Assembly: GCA_964345695.1 (NCBI GenBank)
Contig: CAYFSC010000049.1
Coordinates: 1 to 17,528 of the forward strand
Direction of reading: 5' to 3'
DNA from: CAYFSC01 sp964345695
GTDB taxonomy: Bacteria; Bacteroidota; Rhodothermia; Rhodothermales; Salinibacteraceae
DNA length: 17,528 nucleotides
Shown: one piece after another, positions 1-7,679 of the stretch
How the letters are laid out: every line of letters starts with the position of its first letter
Position numbering within the stretch: the stretch's first letter is position 1
Notes under the pieces: generated by a model
The model's input: only the letters and a program-made list of their open reading frames with translations
Told to the model about the DNA's origin: nothing
Databases searched by the model: none
Translations under genes and position numbers: made by a program

Positions 1-100
1 CCTGTCCCTGAAGCGCGTCGCCCAGCACAACGTACAGAGACGCCAGCATGGCGAGGTTCAGTCCGACGGAAATAAGCAGGAGAGAGGAGGTGCGATTCAT
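1..100 (-). CDS. 5' end of an unidentified membrane or exported protein (partial)
   Basis: An open frame begins with ATG at 100-98 and runs off the left edge of the window with no stop, giving 33 residues. The start reads MNRTSSLLLISVGLNLAM and continues with a hydrophobic stretch to about residue 27 before turning polar (GDALQGQ). One short basic residue region followed by about 20 hydrophobic residues fits a signal peptide or an N-terminal membrane anchor. The family cannot be named from so little. It lies on the same strand as the Nudix gene upstream but is separated from it by about 270 bp, so it need not be co-transcribed. The call rests only on an uninterrupted frame and the hydrophobic N-terminus. 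Confidence 0.5.
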   Translation of the reverse strand, partial: MNRTSSLLLISVGLNLAMLASLYVVLGDALQGQ

Positions 101-368
101 CGGGCCGAAATAGGTTGGATCGGGAGCAGAATTTCCAAGGAAAGCGTAAGCGCAGTCCGACGCCCATCGGTGCACGGATGCTCACGCGTCTCGGTCGGGG
201 TGTCGGCGGGCATCAGGCAGCCTGCAAACCCGATCGAAGAAGGTTGTTCTCGATGCGACCCGCTACGAGGGGCGTCCGGGCCAACATTAACCCCCATTTC
301 AACAGGAAGCGCTTCGGTCTTTGTGGTCGCTTCACACAAGCGCCAGAGACGCGGCACCGCCGGAGCGG

Positions 369-1022
369 TTAGGCTTCGCGAGCGTCCAGGGCATCGTGGC
401 AGACAACCAGAAGCTCGGCCAGCATCATGGCCGTGGCGCCCCACAGCGGGGGACCGTCGATGTCGAAGTACGGAACCTGCACCGGCGATCCGTGGAGCGT
501 CCAGGTCTCCTCCACGTGCCGCTCCGGGTCGAGGAGGTGCGCCAACGGCACGTCCAGGATTCGGCCCACCTCGCGGTCGGTGGGAAAGAGGGCCGGCGCA
601 TGATCCAGCACGCCCACGAACGGATGAACGCAGAAGTCGGACGGCGGGATGTAAAGCGGTGTCAGCGCCCCAAGGAGGTGTACGGGGGCAGGATCGAGTG
701 CCACCTCTTCATGGGCCTCGCGCAGCGCCGTCTCCGGCAGGGCTTCGTCGTCCTCCCGCTGACCGCCCGGGAACGAGACCTGTCCGGGATGATCGGGGAG
801 GTCGTCGCGACGTACCGTGAGGACGAGCGTCGGCGTGTCGTCGTGCGGGTAGAACAGCGCGAGTACGCCAGCTTCCCGGCACGTCTTGTCTTCGATGGAC
901 AGGGCATCGCGCCGAGCGCGATGCCGGGGCGCCATCGTTGCCTGCGCGTCGAGGCCGGGCAGGGGCGCCTCGAGCCGCCGACGCAGCGCATCGGTAAAGG
1001 CGGAGAAAGGAGGGAAATCCAT
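369..1022 (-). CDS. Nudix hydrolase, CoA pyrophosphatase-like (NudL type)
   Basis: A 217-residue protein probably hydrolysing the diphosphate of CoA or acyl-CoA to 3',5'-ADP and phosphopantetheine products. The Nudix box is at residues 86-109: it opens GGQREDD, and the metal-binding REAHEE core is at 101-106. The usual Gly after the EE pair is Ala (EEVAL). The block just before the box, LTVRRDD...HPGQVSFPGG (68-87), matches the extra motif that marks the CoA-pyrophosphatase subfamily. Length fits the family (about 190-220). The frame is open further upstream, but the ATG at 1022 begins where similarity to the family should begin (MDFPPFSAFTDALRRRL), so I used it. Downstream is the hsp20 terminator region on its upstream side, so the gene probably has its own promoter between 1022 and about 1140. 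Substrate assignment is by family only. Confidence 0.85.
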   Translation of the reverse strand: MDFPPFSAFTDALRRRLEAPLPGLDAQATMAPRHRARRDALSIEDKTCREAGVLALFYPHDDTPTLVLTVRRDDLPDHPGQVSFPGGQREDDEALPETALREAHEEVALDPAPVHLLGALTPLYIPPSDFCVHPFVGVLDHAPALFPTDREVGRILDVPLAHLLDPERHVEETWTLHGSPVQVPYFDIDGPPLWGATAMMLAELLVVCHDALDAREA

Positions 1023-1142
1023 CAGGCCAACGACGACGCACGGGGATCCAGGCTGATCAGAGCGTGATAGACTCACACGATCCGGATGCGTCAACGATCC
1101 GGATCGGCAGCGTCTCCACAATGCAAAACCCTGGCGCAACGC

Positions 1143-1172
1143 AAAACCCCGGTCGGGAGGCCCCGACCGGGG
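1143..1172 (-). terminator. Intrinsic terminator of the hsp20 gene
   Basis: A perfect 11-bp GC-rich stem (1147-1157 pairing with 1162-1172, loop of four bases) is followed, on the minus strand, by TTTT at 1146-1143. It lies 35 bp past the hsp20 stop codon and before the Nudix start, so it should end hsp20 transcription and separate the two genes. It is the clearest terminator in the window. Confidence 0.8.
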
Positions 1173-1206
1173 TCGTGCAGATCCGAAAAGGACCGGAGCC
1201 GCGAGT

Positions 1207-1647
1207 CTACTGGATCTCAATCTGGCGGGGCCGGCTTTCTTCCGTCTTCGGCACCGTAATCGTCAGGACGCCATCTTCGTGCGCGGCCTCGATGCCTTGC
1301 GGATCCACCGTGCGCGGCAGAGAGAAAGCGCGGTAGAAGCGCCCGAAGGTGCGCTCCATGCGGACGCAGTCTTCCGACGCGTCGGTGTACGCCTCCTGCC
1401 GCTCACCGCTGATCGTGAGCTGATTGTCCTGGTAGTTGATTCTTACGTCGTCGCGGTTGACGCCCGGCAGATCGAGCACGATGCGGTAGGCCTTCTCGCC
1501 TTCCACAAGGTCGGTGCGCGGCGCCCAAACGGCCTGCGACGTCTCGCCGTCGGAATCTGAGGAGGGGAAGAAGGCATCAAAAACGCGGTCGATCTCGCGC
1601 TGCAGGGAGTCCAGTCCGCGGTTGCGGGTACGCATCAGGTGAGTCAT
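1207..1647 (-). CDS. Small heat-shock protein, Hsp20/alpha-crystallin family
   Basis: A 146-residue cytoplasmic ATP-independent chaperone that should hold unfolding proteins in large oligomers. The N-terminal arm (1-42) contains the common LDSLQREIDRVFDAFF helix. The alpha-crystallin domain spans about 43-135, with the typical pieces DLPGVNRDDV (59-68), FGRFYRAFSLP (101-111) and the conserved DGVLTITVPK strand (125-134). The C-terminal tail ends with IEI (143-145), the I-x-I/V motif that docks neighbouring dimers. Length is normal for bacterial Hsp20. The start is ATG at 1647. It appears monocistronic: a strong terminator follows, and 371 bp without a gene precede it. I could not identify a heat-shock promoter in that upstream region. 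Confidence 0.95.
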   Translation of the reverse strand: MTHLMRTRNRGLDSLQREIDRVFDAFFPSSDSDGETSQAVWAPRTDLVEGEKAYRIVLDLPGVNRDDVRINYQDNQLTISGERQEAYTDASEDCVRMERTFGRFYRAFSLPRTVDPQGIEAAHEDGVLTITVPKTEESRPRQIEIQ

Positions 1648-2018
1648 AGTCGACAGGTAGGTTGTTCAACGTGAACGGGATGGAGCGGGCACTGGAGTGG
1701 AGCCGTGCGTGGAAGCGCGGCCGCTTCAGTGCCTCTGCATGTCACCCGTAGCATGTATCAAGCGACGTACCATGCGGCATTTGGAACCGGAAGCCTGCCA
1801 CGCTGACCGGCTGAAACCGACGGAGCGGCAGGCATACAGCCCCGTCCTGCAATCGTGGCAATTCCCTCCCGTGCGGATCTGCCACCAACGACACGGTTTG
1901 GATTGTCAACGTGGCAGGAGGTGACGGAATGACCGGGCGGTCTGCAGCTCTACGGCCGTGTCGCGGGCTCTACACTTCTCGCCCCACACCACCAGCCCTC
2001 ACCTCTGGCTTCCAGACG
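1648..2018. other. Non-coding stretch between hsp20 and fumarylacetoacetase
   Basis: This 371-bp stretch separates the 3' end of the fumarylacetoacetase gene from the hsp20 start; both are on the minus strand. It should contain the hsp20 promoter. A minus-strand TTGACA occurs at 1909-1904, but no acceptable -10 box sits 16-18 bp downstream of it. I found no clear terminator for fumarylacetoacetase; only a short gacc/ggtc pairing is present near 1928. A plus-strand open frame of 75 codons (1697-1924) has no recognisable features and I do not call it a gene. Confidence 0.4.
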
Positions 2019-3305
2019 CTAGCAGGGGGCGGGCCGGATGACGCCTTCAGCGGCGCCGAAGCCGACGCGATAGCCGTCGCCCTGGGCGTGGCCGGTCATC
2101 ACGATCCGGTCACCGTCGTCGAGGAACGTGCGGGTCTCGCCATTCGGAAGCTCGACCGGGTCGGATCCGCGCCACGACAGCTCCAGCATCGAGCCGTAGC
2201 TGTCCTCCGTCGGACCGCTGATCGTGCCGGAGGCCAGCAGGTCGCCGGGGCGGGCATTGCATCCGTTGACCGTGTGGTGGGCCAACTGCTGGCGCATCGT
2301 CCAGTACATCGTCCGGAAGTTGGTTTCGCAGACGGTGTGCGGGGCCTCCATCGAGGGCGTCTGCAGGCCCACGTTTAGCTGGATGTCGTAAGCCGCATCG
2401 CCGTCGCCCTGCAGATAGTCGAGCGGCTCCGGATCCTGCTCCGGCGGCGCCACGCGGAAGGGGCGCAGCGCGTCCATCGGAACGACCCAGGGCGAAATCG
2501 TGGTGGCGAAGCTCTTGCCCAGGAAGGGGCCCAGGGGCACGTACTCCCACCCCTGGATGTCGCGAGCGCTCCAGTCGTTGACGAGGACCATGCCGAAGAT
2601 GTGATCGTCGGCCTCGTCGATGGCGATGGGCTCGCCGAGCGGGTTGCCGGGCCCGACGAAGAACCCCATCTCGAGCTCAAAGTCGAGCAGGTTGGTGGGC
2701 CCGTACACCGGCGGCGCGTCGTCGTCGGGACGCATCTGGCCACAGGGGCGGCGGATCTCTGCTCCGCTCAACAGGATCGAACTGGCTCGTCCGTGATAGC
2801 CAACGGGCAGGTGCTTCCAGTTCGGCTGCAGCGCGTTTTCGGGGCCGCGAAACATCGTGCCCACGTTCCGGGCGTGATGCTCCGAGGAGTAAAAGTCGGT
2901 GTAGTCGCCCACGTCAACAGGGAGGAGCATCTCCACATCGTCTCGCGCGTGCAGCGATCGCTCGCGCAGTTCGGGGGTGTCGCGCAGCGGGGCCGTATCG
3001 GCGCGCAAGAGACCGTGGATGCGCGACCGTGCCGCTGTCCACGCATCGCGGCCCAGCGCCAGGAAGTCGTTCAGCGTCGCGCTCTCAAACGGACGCGCGT
3101 CCCGAAGAGCCGCATGCTCGAACACGTCGGCGTCTTGCAGCACGGCGCCGTCGAGCACGTGATCGCCGATGGCCACCCCTACGCGAGGGGCATCGCCTGG
3201 GGCGGGGCGAAACACGCCGTACGGCAGGTTCTGGAGCGGGAAGGGATGGTCGGCATCGACCTCGATGAAGGAAGAGAGCGAAGGATCGGTAGTGACGTCG
3301 GGCAT
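2019..3305 (-). CDS. fahA: Fumarylacetoacetase
   Basis: A 428-residue enzyme that hydrolyses 4-fumarylacetoacetate to fumarate and acetoacetate, the last step of tyrosine/homogentisate breakdown. The N-terminal SH3-like domain (about 1-125) is followed by the FAH catalytic fold. Visible active-site pieces are DYTDFYSSEHHARNVG (134-149, with the Asp137 metal ligand and the catalytic His in the HH pair), the metal-binding Glu pair in DFELEMGFF (208-216), NDWSARDIQGWEY (243-255) containing the Asp ligand and Arg, LGKSF (262-266) with the conserved Lys, and GDLLASGTISG (354-364). Length agrees with the family (about 420). The frame is open for a further 200 codons upstream, but that part is a shadow of the neighbouring gene; ATG at 3305 gives the normal N-terminus MPDVTTDPSLSSF. 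It follows the unknown gene 3391-4410 by 85 bp on the same strand, so co-transcription is likely. Confidence 0.95.
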   Translation of the reverse strand: MPDVTTDPSLSSFIEVDADHPFPLQNLPYGVFRPAPGDAPRVGVAIGDHVLDGAVLQDADVFEHAALRDARPFESATLNDFLALGRDAWTAARSRIHGLLRADTAPLRDTPELRERSLHARDDVEMLLPVDVGDYTDFYSSEHHARNVGTMFRGPENALQPNWKHLPVGYHGRASSILLSGAEIRRPCGQMRPDDDAPPVYGPTNLLDFELEMGFFVGPGNPLGEPIAIDEADDHIFGMVLVNDWSARDIQGWEYVPLGPFLGKSFATTISPWVVPMDALRPFRVAPPEQDPEPLDYLQGDGDAAYDIQLNVGLQTPSMEAPHTVCETNFRTMYWTMRQQLAHHTVNGCNARPGDLLASGTISGPTEDSYGSMLELSWRGSDPVELPNGETRTFLDDGDRIVMTGHAQGDGYRVGFGAAEGVIRPAPC

Positions 3306-3390
3306 CTCTGTGGGACGTGGAGGGAAAGAAGGCGGAGGGAGTGTGAACGCGCGGCAGGGGCAGGGGCCGTCCGAACGCAAGGACGGGCCG

Positions 3391-4410
3391 CTACAGCAGC
3401 TCCAGGTCGCGCAGGTGGTCGATGGGTTCCTCGAAGCTGCAACTGCCGAAGGAGATCGCCAAGTCGTTGCGGGCGTGGTCAATCGTATCCATCGACACGA
3501 CGAGGTCGCGCCAGTGCAGGGCTTCTTTGGTGAACTGGAAGGCGTTCTCGGTGTCTTCCAGCAGGATCTGTTGCACGTCGGCCACATCGAGATCGTGCTC
3601 GATGGCGAGCGCCGCGGCGCCGAAGATGTTGCAGAAGCCGTGCATTTCCGTCTCCATGTGGCTGTCGTAGTGACGAATTGGATGGTGGAGCCCGGCCGTG
3701 GCCTTGAACCGCACGCTGGCGTCCCGGCAGGCCACGACGAAGGCGGCGACGGCAGCCGGGTCGGGGATGTCGGCCGGTTCGAGGCCGCCGCAGCGGATTT
3801 TGAGCCCGACGGTCGAGCGCGCCGGGACCCGCTGCTGGCTGTTGTGCTCGGCGGCTGCGGCGCACAGCGGAGCCAGGATGTCGACCGTGGCCCCGGCGGC
3901 CGGCACCTCAAAAAACAGGTCGAGCGCCGCCGTGCCGGTCGTTACGATCTGCCGGTGCACCCGCTCCAAAAAGTCGAGCACGTCCCGCATCGGAGCCTCC
4001 ACCAGTGGACTGGGCAGGGGCACCTCCATGGTGTCGACCTGTGCGCGGCCGCGATGCTGCTCGTTGAAGGTCTCGATCAGATCCAGATCGTCCTGGAGCG
4101 CGTCGAGGAAGTCGTCGACCGCGTTCCCCCCGGTGCCCAAGACCGAGAACACGTACGGATCGCCCTGCTTAAAAAGCGACTGATAGGGCGTGAGGTCAGG
4201 CAGCAGCGCCGTGGGCACCACAAACCGGGACAGCATCCACGCCTCGGGTTCGCGCCGATACTCCGCATAGTTGCGCAGCGCTTCGGCCAGCGGCAGATCG
4301 GCCGGCGGGAAGTAGCCGGCGTAGTCGACAATGTCGTGGAGGAAGGCGCGGAGGCTGGGCGTGATCAGCGCGGGCGCCGACTCGGTCGATTCGGGCGCGT
4401 CGGATTCCAT
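3391..4410 (-). CDS. Conserved protein of unknown function, upstream of fumarylacetoacetase
   Basis: A 339-residue soluble protein that I cannot assign to a named family. Strongly motif-like stretches suggest an enzyme: DYAGYFPPADLPL (29-41), VVPTALL (64-70), LKIRCGG (203-209), VRFKATAGLHHPIRH (233-247), MHGFCNIFGA (256-265) and SFGSCSFEEPIDHL (320-333). The alternation of strand-like hydrophobic segments with these polar loops would fit an alpha/beta (possibly TIM) barrel, but that is inference. There are no signal peptide or membrane segments. ATG at 4410 was chosen; the frame extends to a TTG at 4452 with little support. It sits 85 bp upstream of fahA on the same strand, which suggests a role in aromatic amino-acid breakdown. 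A stem-loop (roughly 3365-3389, 6-bp core stem) lies just after its stop codon but lacks a T-run, so I do not call it a terminator. Confidence 0.85.
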   Translation of the reverse strand: MESDAPESTESAPALITPSLRAFLHDIVDYAGYFPPADLPLAEALRNYAEYRREPEAWMLSRFVVPTALLPDLTPYQSLFKQGDPYVFSVLGTGGNAVDDFLDALQDDLDLIETFNEQHRGRAQVDTMEVPLPSPLVEAPMRDVLDFLERVHRQIVTTGTAALDLFFEVPAAGATVDILAPLCAAAAEHNSQQRVPARSTVGLKIRCGGLEPADIPDPAAVAAFVVACRDASVRFKATAGLHHPIRHYDSHMETEMHGFCNIFGAAALAIEHDLDVADVQQILLEDTENAFQFTKEALHWRDLVVSMDTIDHARNDLAISFGSCSFEEPIDHLRDLELL

Positions 4411-4763
4411 GGGCGAATGAGGCCGATACAGGAGAGAAGCGGGGAGCGACAACCGGGAGCGCTTCCAACAAAGAAAACGCCGGTTGGGGTTTCAACGGTG
4501 TCGTGGAACGAAGTTCACGAATCTATGAAGGAAAGCACTTGCATGACCTCAATCCTCCACGTACGTTTCATGCATCAGAGCTTTCAACCTTTCGTTCGGA
4601 CGGTCGTCCGCTGAGGTCCCGGTCGAACGAACAGCGCACACGGCCGGTGGCGAGTCGTCACGACCCTGAAGCATCCGCAGACGCGCGCAGACGTGAGACG
4701 AGCCGGCGTGCATCCCCACCGCGTCCGTTCGACATGTACCCGAAATCGTCCCAACCGCAACTC
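4411..4763. other. Divergent intergenic region between the fahA pair and the TPR gene
   Basis: These 353 bp separate the minus-strand fahA unit from the plus-strand TPR lipoprotein and should hold promoters for both. The plus-strand frame of the TPR gene is open back to 4503, but the translated extension is Arg/Ser-rich low-information sequence ahead of a clear signal peptide, so I treat it as non-coding. The best plus-strand promoter candidate is listed separately (4538-4569). I found no convincing minus-strand promoter. Confidence 0.4.
4538..4569 (+). promoter_or_regulatory. Candidate Bacteroidota-type promoter for the TPR lipoprotein gene
   Basis: CTTG at 4538-4541 and TACGTTTC at 4562-4569 are separated by 20 bp. 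This resembles the Bacteroidota consensus TTTG (-33) and TAnnTTTG (-7) with one mismatch in each element. It would give a leader of about 190 bases before the chosen ATG at 4764. The match was found by eye, and chance occurrence is quite possible. Confidence 0.3.
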
Positions 4764-6002
4764 ATGCACATGAATCTACGACGATCGGCATTGTACTCCC
4801 TCCTCCTGAGTGGGTTTATCGTCTTCACGATGGGCGCCTGCTCCGGCGGCGGCAATCCACAGCTTTCGGCGGCGCAAGACGCGCTGGAGAGCGAAAACTA
4901 CGAGCAGGCTCTCCAGCAGGTGAACACCGCCATCGAGCAGGACACTGCCAACGCCCTGGCGCGAGCGCGCCTCGTGAAAGCTCGGATCCTGCGCGGCATG
5001 GCCGATAGCACCACGCCGCCCGAGCGCTACAAAGAGATGTATGCTCAGGCCCAGGATCTGGAAGAAGAAGCCATCTCCATGGACCCAAGTCTGCGTAGTG
5101 AGGTCGGCGGGCAGAAGCAGTTGGGGTACATCCAGCAGATGCAGGGGGGCATCGATGCCTTCAACAAAGGCAACAAGACAGGCGACTCGACCACCTTCGT
5201 GCGGGCCGCCGCCTACTTCCACGCGGCGCGCCAGCTGGAGCCCGACTCGGCCAGTCCCTATCTTAACGAGGCCTTCGCGCTTCTCAATGCAGGCCAGCGA
5301 CCGGAGGTCATCCCGCCCCTCGAAACGTACGTGCAGAAAACCGACAGTGTCGCACCGAACACGTACCAGATCCTCGGCCAGCTCTATCTGACCAACGACC
5401 AGATGGACGACGGCATCGACCTGCTGGAGACGGCCACCGGCGAGTATCCAGACAACGACGAGCTCTCGTCGCTCCTCCTCAACGCCTACCAGCAGTCGGG
5501 CAATACCGAGCAGGCGATGGAGCGCTACCGGCAGGAGATCGAGCGTGACCCCGACAATCCCACCTACCGGTACAATTACGGCTCGCTCCTGCTGAACGCC
5601 GACCGGTTCGACGAAGCCATCGAGCAGTTGCGGCGGGCGGCCGAACTGGATCCCGAAAACGTGAAGGCGCACTACAACCTCGGAGCGGCCTACGTCAACA
5701 AAGGCGTCGCTGTAAACGACAGCATCAGCGCCTTCCAGGAACGGCTCGACGAGAAAGAGAGCCCGACGCAAGAAGACAAGCAGAGGCTGCAGGAGCTGGT
5801 GAACCAGCGTCGGCAGGTCTTCACGGACGCGATTTCGCCGCTGGAGGAAGCGCGGCAGCTGGCCGGTCCGAACAACTCGTACCGCCAGGACATCTGCAGC
5901 GCGCTCTTCACTGCCTACGCCCAGACCGAGCAGATGGACGAGGCGGAAGAGGTGAGCGAGTGCGCCGGACAGAGCATGCCGGGCAACGGCGGCGGCAACT
6001 GA
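4764..6002 (+). CDS. TPR-repeat lipoprotein
   Basis: A 412-residue protein with a lipoprotein signal peptide: MHMNLRR, then a hydrophobic core (about 8-22), and a lipobox-like MGAC with the lipidated Cys at 26. The -3 residue is Met rather than the usual Leu. The mature part is made of tetratricopeptide repeats. The clearest are DALESENYEQALQQVNTAIE near the start, and the pair in the middle containing AYQQSGNTEQAMERYRQEIE and LLNADRFDEAIEQLRRAAEL, each with a following DPxN turn. Such proteins act as periplasm- or outer-membrane-associated binding scaffolds. The C-terminus is Gly/Asn-rich. ATG at 4764 gives a normal signal peptide; 4734 and 4770 are alternatives, while the longer frame back to 4503 would bury the signal sequence. 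It is on the plus strand, 121 bp upstream of the PLP enzyme gene, with a possible terminator hairpin between them. Partner and exact role are unknown. Confidence 0.88.
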   Translation: MHMNLRRSALYSLLLSGFIVFTMGACSGGGNPQLSAAQDALESENYEQALQQVNTAIEQDTANALARARLVKARILRGMADSTTPPERYKEMYAQAQDLEEEAISMDPSLRSEVGGQKQLGYIQQMQGGIDAFNKGNKTGDSTTFVRAAAYFHAARQLEPDSASPYLNEAFALLNAGQRPEVIPPLETYVQKTDSVAPNTYQILGQLYLTNDQMDDGIDLLETATGEYPDNDELSSLLLNAYQQSGNTEQAMERYRQEIERDPDNPTYRYNYGSLLLNADRFDEAIEQLRRAAELDPENVKAHYNLGAAYVNKGVAVNDSISAFQERLDEKESPTQEDKQRLQELVNQRRQVFTDAISPLEEARQLAGPNNSYRQDICSALFTAYAQTEQMDEAEEVSECAGQSMPGNGGGN

Positions 6003-6042
6003 CCGTGCACCCCGCCCCCCGACGTTGATCAATGTCGCAGAG

Positions 6043-6068
6043 CCTGGGCTTCCGCACGGAGGTCCAGG
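6043..6068 (+). terminator. Possible weak terminator or leader hairpin between the TPR gene and the PLP enzyme gene
   Basis: The segments 6043-6053 and 6058-6068 can form an 11-pair stem (nine Watson-Crick and two G-U pairs) with the loop GCAC. The sequence after it is T-containing but interrupted (TTCTGATGTTTT) rather than a clean T-run. It could end TPR-gene transcription or be a leader structure of the downstream gene. I see no similarity to a known SAM riboswitch. Confidence 0.3.
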
Positions 6069-6123
6069 TTCTGATGTTTTGCTGGACATTCCTCCCGCAT
6101 CCCCCGGACTTTCCTCAGTGCCC

Positions 6124-7317
6124 ATGCCTACCGACTCCAACTCGCAGGCCTCCGTCTCCGCGCCCGCCGACGGGTTTGGCACGCGTGCCGTTCACGGCGG
6201 CCAGCAGCCTGATCCAGCGACCGGGGCGGTGATGACGCCGATCTACCAAACCTCCACCTATGCGCAGGCCGCGCCCGGTCAGCACCAGGGCCACGAGTAC
6301 TCGCGGGTGTCGAATCCCACGCGCTCCGCGCTGGAGGGCAACCTCGCCAGTCTGGAAAAGGCGGAGCACGGGATCGCGTTCAGTTCGGGCGTGGCCGGCA
6401 TCGACGCCATCCTCAAGAGCCTGCGCCCTGGCGACCACGTCGTCGCCATGAACGATTTGTACGGCGGCACCTACCGGCTCTTCACGCAGGTCTTCGAGCC
6501 GTTCGGCATCGACTTCACCTTCGTAGACATGACCGACGTCGCAGCGACCGAAGCCGCGCTGACCGACGCCACGAAGATGCTCTGGATCGAGACGCCGACG
6601 AATCCGCTGATGCGGATCTGCGACATCGAGGCCCTCTCGTCGCTGGCGCATACCCACGACGTGGACGTGACGGTGGACAACACCTTTGCCTCGCCGTATC
6701 TCCAGCAGCCCCTGGACCTCGGGGCCGATCTGGTGCTTCACTCCGCCACCAAATACCTGGGCGGCCACTCCGACCTCATTCTCGGGGCCGTCTGCACCAA
6801 CTCCGACACATGGGCCGAGGCGCTGCGCTTCCAGATCAAGAGCTCGGGCGCCAATCCTGGCCCTATGGACTCGTTTCTGACGCTGCGGGGCACCAAGACG
6901 CTGCACCTGCGCATGGACCGGCACTGCGCCAATGCGCGACGCCTCGCCGATCTGCTGAATGACCGTCCTGACGTGGGGCGCGTCCGCTATCCCGGGCTGC
7001 CTGAGCATCCGGGGCACGAGGTGGCGAAGAAACAGATGGCGGACTTCGGGGGCATGATCTCCTTCGTGTTGGCCGATGACGACATGGAGAAGGCCCTCAC
7101 GCTCCTGCAGCATACGGAGGTGTTCACTCTGGCTGAAAGCCTGGGCGGTGTTGAGAGCCTCATCGAACATCCGGCGAGCATGACACATGCGTCGATTCCC
7201 GCCGAGGAGCGCCGCAAGATCGGCCTGTCCGACTCGCTCATTCGCCTCAGCGTGGGCGTTGAAGACATCGACGATCTGGTCAATGACCTCACCACGGCGC
7301 TCGACCGCGTGGCGTGA
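6124..7317 (+). CDS. PLP-dependent cystathionine gamma-synthase or gamma-lyase
   Basis: A 397-residue cytoplasmic enzyme of the Cys/Met-metabolism PLP family. It should carry out gamma-replacement to form cystathionine (methionine synthesis) or gamma-elimination of cystathionine (cysteine formation). Visible motifs: EYSRVSNPTR (58-67, with the Tyr and Arg that reach the neighbouring subunit's PLP phosphate), SSGVAGIDAIL (87-97), ETPTNP (156-161), DNTFASPYLQQP (185-196, Asp to the pyridine nitrogen), HSATKYLGGHSD (206-217, Schiff-base Lys210) and the C-terminal ESLGGVESLIEHPASMTHAS (338-357). The end, IGLSDSLIRLSVGVED (366-381), binds the substrate carboxylate. Length is typical. Synthase and lyase cannot be told apart from these motifs. 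ATG at 6124 starts a normal N-terminus; the frame is open back to a TTG at 6025. No other sulfur-metabolism gene is adjacent. Confidence 0.92.
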   Translation: MPTDSNSQASVSAPADGFGTRAVHGGQQPDPATGAVMTPIYQTSTYAQAAPGQHQGHEYSRVSNPTRSALEGNLASLEKAEHGIAFSSGVAGIDAILKSLRPGDHVVAMNDLYGGTYRLFTQVFEPFGIDFTFVDMTDVAATEAALTDATKMLWIETPTNPLMRICDIEALSSLAHTHDVDVTVDNTFASPYLQQPLDLGADLVLHSATKYLGGHSDLILGAVCTNSDTWAEALRFQIKSSGANPGPMDSFLTLRGTKTLHLRMDRHCANARRLADLLNDRPDVGRVRYPGLPEHPGHEVAKKQMADFGGMISFVLADDDMEKALTLLQHTEVFTLAESLGGVESLIEHPASMTHASIPAEERRKIGLSDSLIRLSVGVEDIDDLVNDLTTALDRVA

Positions 7318-7679
7318 GGGGCCCGACCGGAGGGCAGACTCGGCAGTCAGGGATTTGAGAGGGCTCGCCGAAGGGCGACCGAGGGAGTCGTGCCGTGTCA
7401 GCCGTGGCTGTCTCCCTCCACACGGGCTCCCCGTCATTCCGGACGCAGTGTGCCTGTGAACGGAGACCTGAACATCGGCACGGTGAGGTCGCCTCGTCCT
7501 TCCCGAGAGAAGCGAGAAGGGAAGAGCGGACGGCCGACCTCAGAAGGGACGGTGGGGAGAGGCCATCCTCCATGGCTTTCCGTGTGCCCTCACATCCTAC
7601 CGGATGAGGAGGAGGTTGCATCCAGCCCTCGTTCATCGTTCCCAGACGCTGCATCGACGATAGCATCGACGCAAATAGC
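7318..7679. other. Palindrome-rich non-coding stretch
   Basis: This 362-bp stretch lies between two plus-strand genes. It contains a nested imperfect palindrome (7484-7542, listed separately), a short hairpin with arms 7593-7597 and 7602-7606, and a 9-bp direct repeat gcatcgacg at 7651-7659 and 7663-7671, just upstream of the next ATG. The block starting gtcattccggacgcagtg near 7433 looks like the dispersed intergenic repeats seen in many Bacteroidota genomes; that is a recollection of the general type, not a match I could test. No open frame here looks real. Confidence 0.45.
7484..7542. repeat. Nested imperfect palindrome, REP-like
   Basis: Outer arms tgaggtcg (7484-7491) and cgacctca (7535-7542) are perfect complements. 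Inside them cgtcc (7495-7499) pairs with ggacg (7528-7532), and cttccc (7499-7504, sharing its first base with the previous arm) with gggaag (7519-7524). The whole 59 bp could fold as one long interrupted hairpin. It has no T-run on either side, so it is not a typical terminator. It may be a copy of a dispersed repeat; only one copy is in this window. Confidence 0.45.

Noticed and set aside
321..1067. Long plus-strand open frame opposite the Nudix gene
   Set aside because: It is antisense to a gene with a clear Nudix box, and its translation has no recognisable domain; high GC gives long shadow frames.
1697..1924. Possible 75-residue plus-strand gene in the hsp20 upstream region
   Set aside because: No signal peptide, domain or start-site support, and its composition looks like random translation.
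3306..3911. Upstream extension of the fumarylacetoacetase frame
   Set aside because: The extra 202 codons lie within the neighbouring gene in another frame and are Arg/Ser/Pro-rich nonsense; normal FAH begins at the ATG at 3305.
2019..4410. Tyrosine catabolism unit as the source of the PYP chromophore
   Set aside because: Chromophore synthesis needs tyrosine ammonia-lyase, which is not here; fumarylacetoacetase belongs to the separate homogentisate route and lies over 4 kb from the cluster, so no link is claimed.
3169..4614. 481-codon plus-strand open frame
   Set aside because: It is antisense to fahA and the conserved unknown gene, whose motifs are on the minus strand.
6003..6123. Possible SAM riboswitch upstream of the PLP enzyme gene
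   Set aside because: Only a single simple hairpin is visible; none of the conserved riboswitch cores that I know are present.
4776..6182. 468-codon minus-strand open frame opposite the TPR gene
   Set aside because: The plus strand encodes clear TPR repeats with a lipoprotein signal; the antisense frame is Val/Leu/Arg-rich without motifs.
6115..7437. 440-codon minus-strand open frame opposite the PLP enzyme
   Set aside because: It is a shadow of the cystathionine gamma-synthase/lyase gene.
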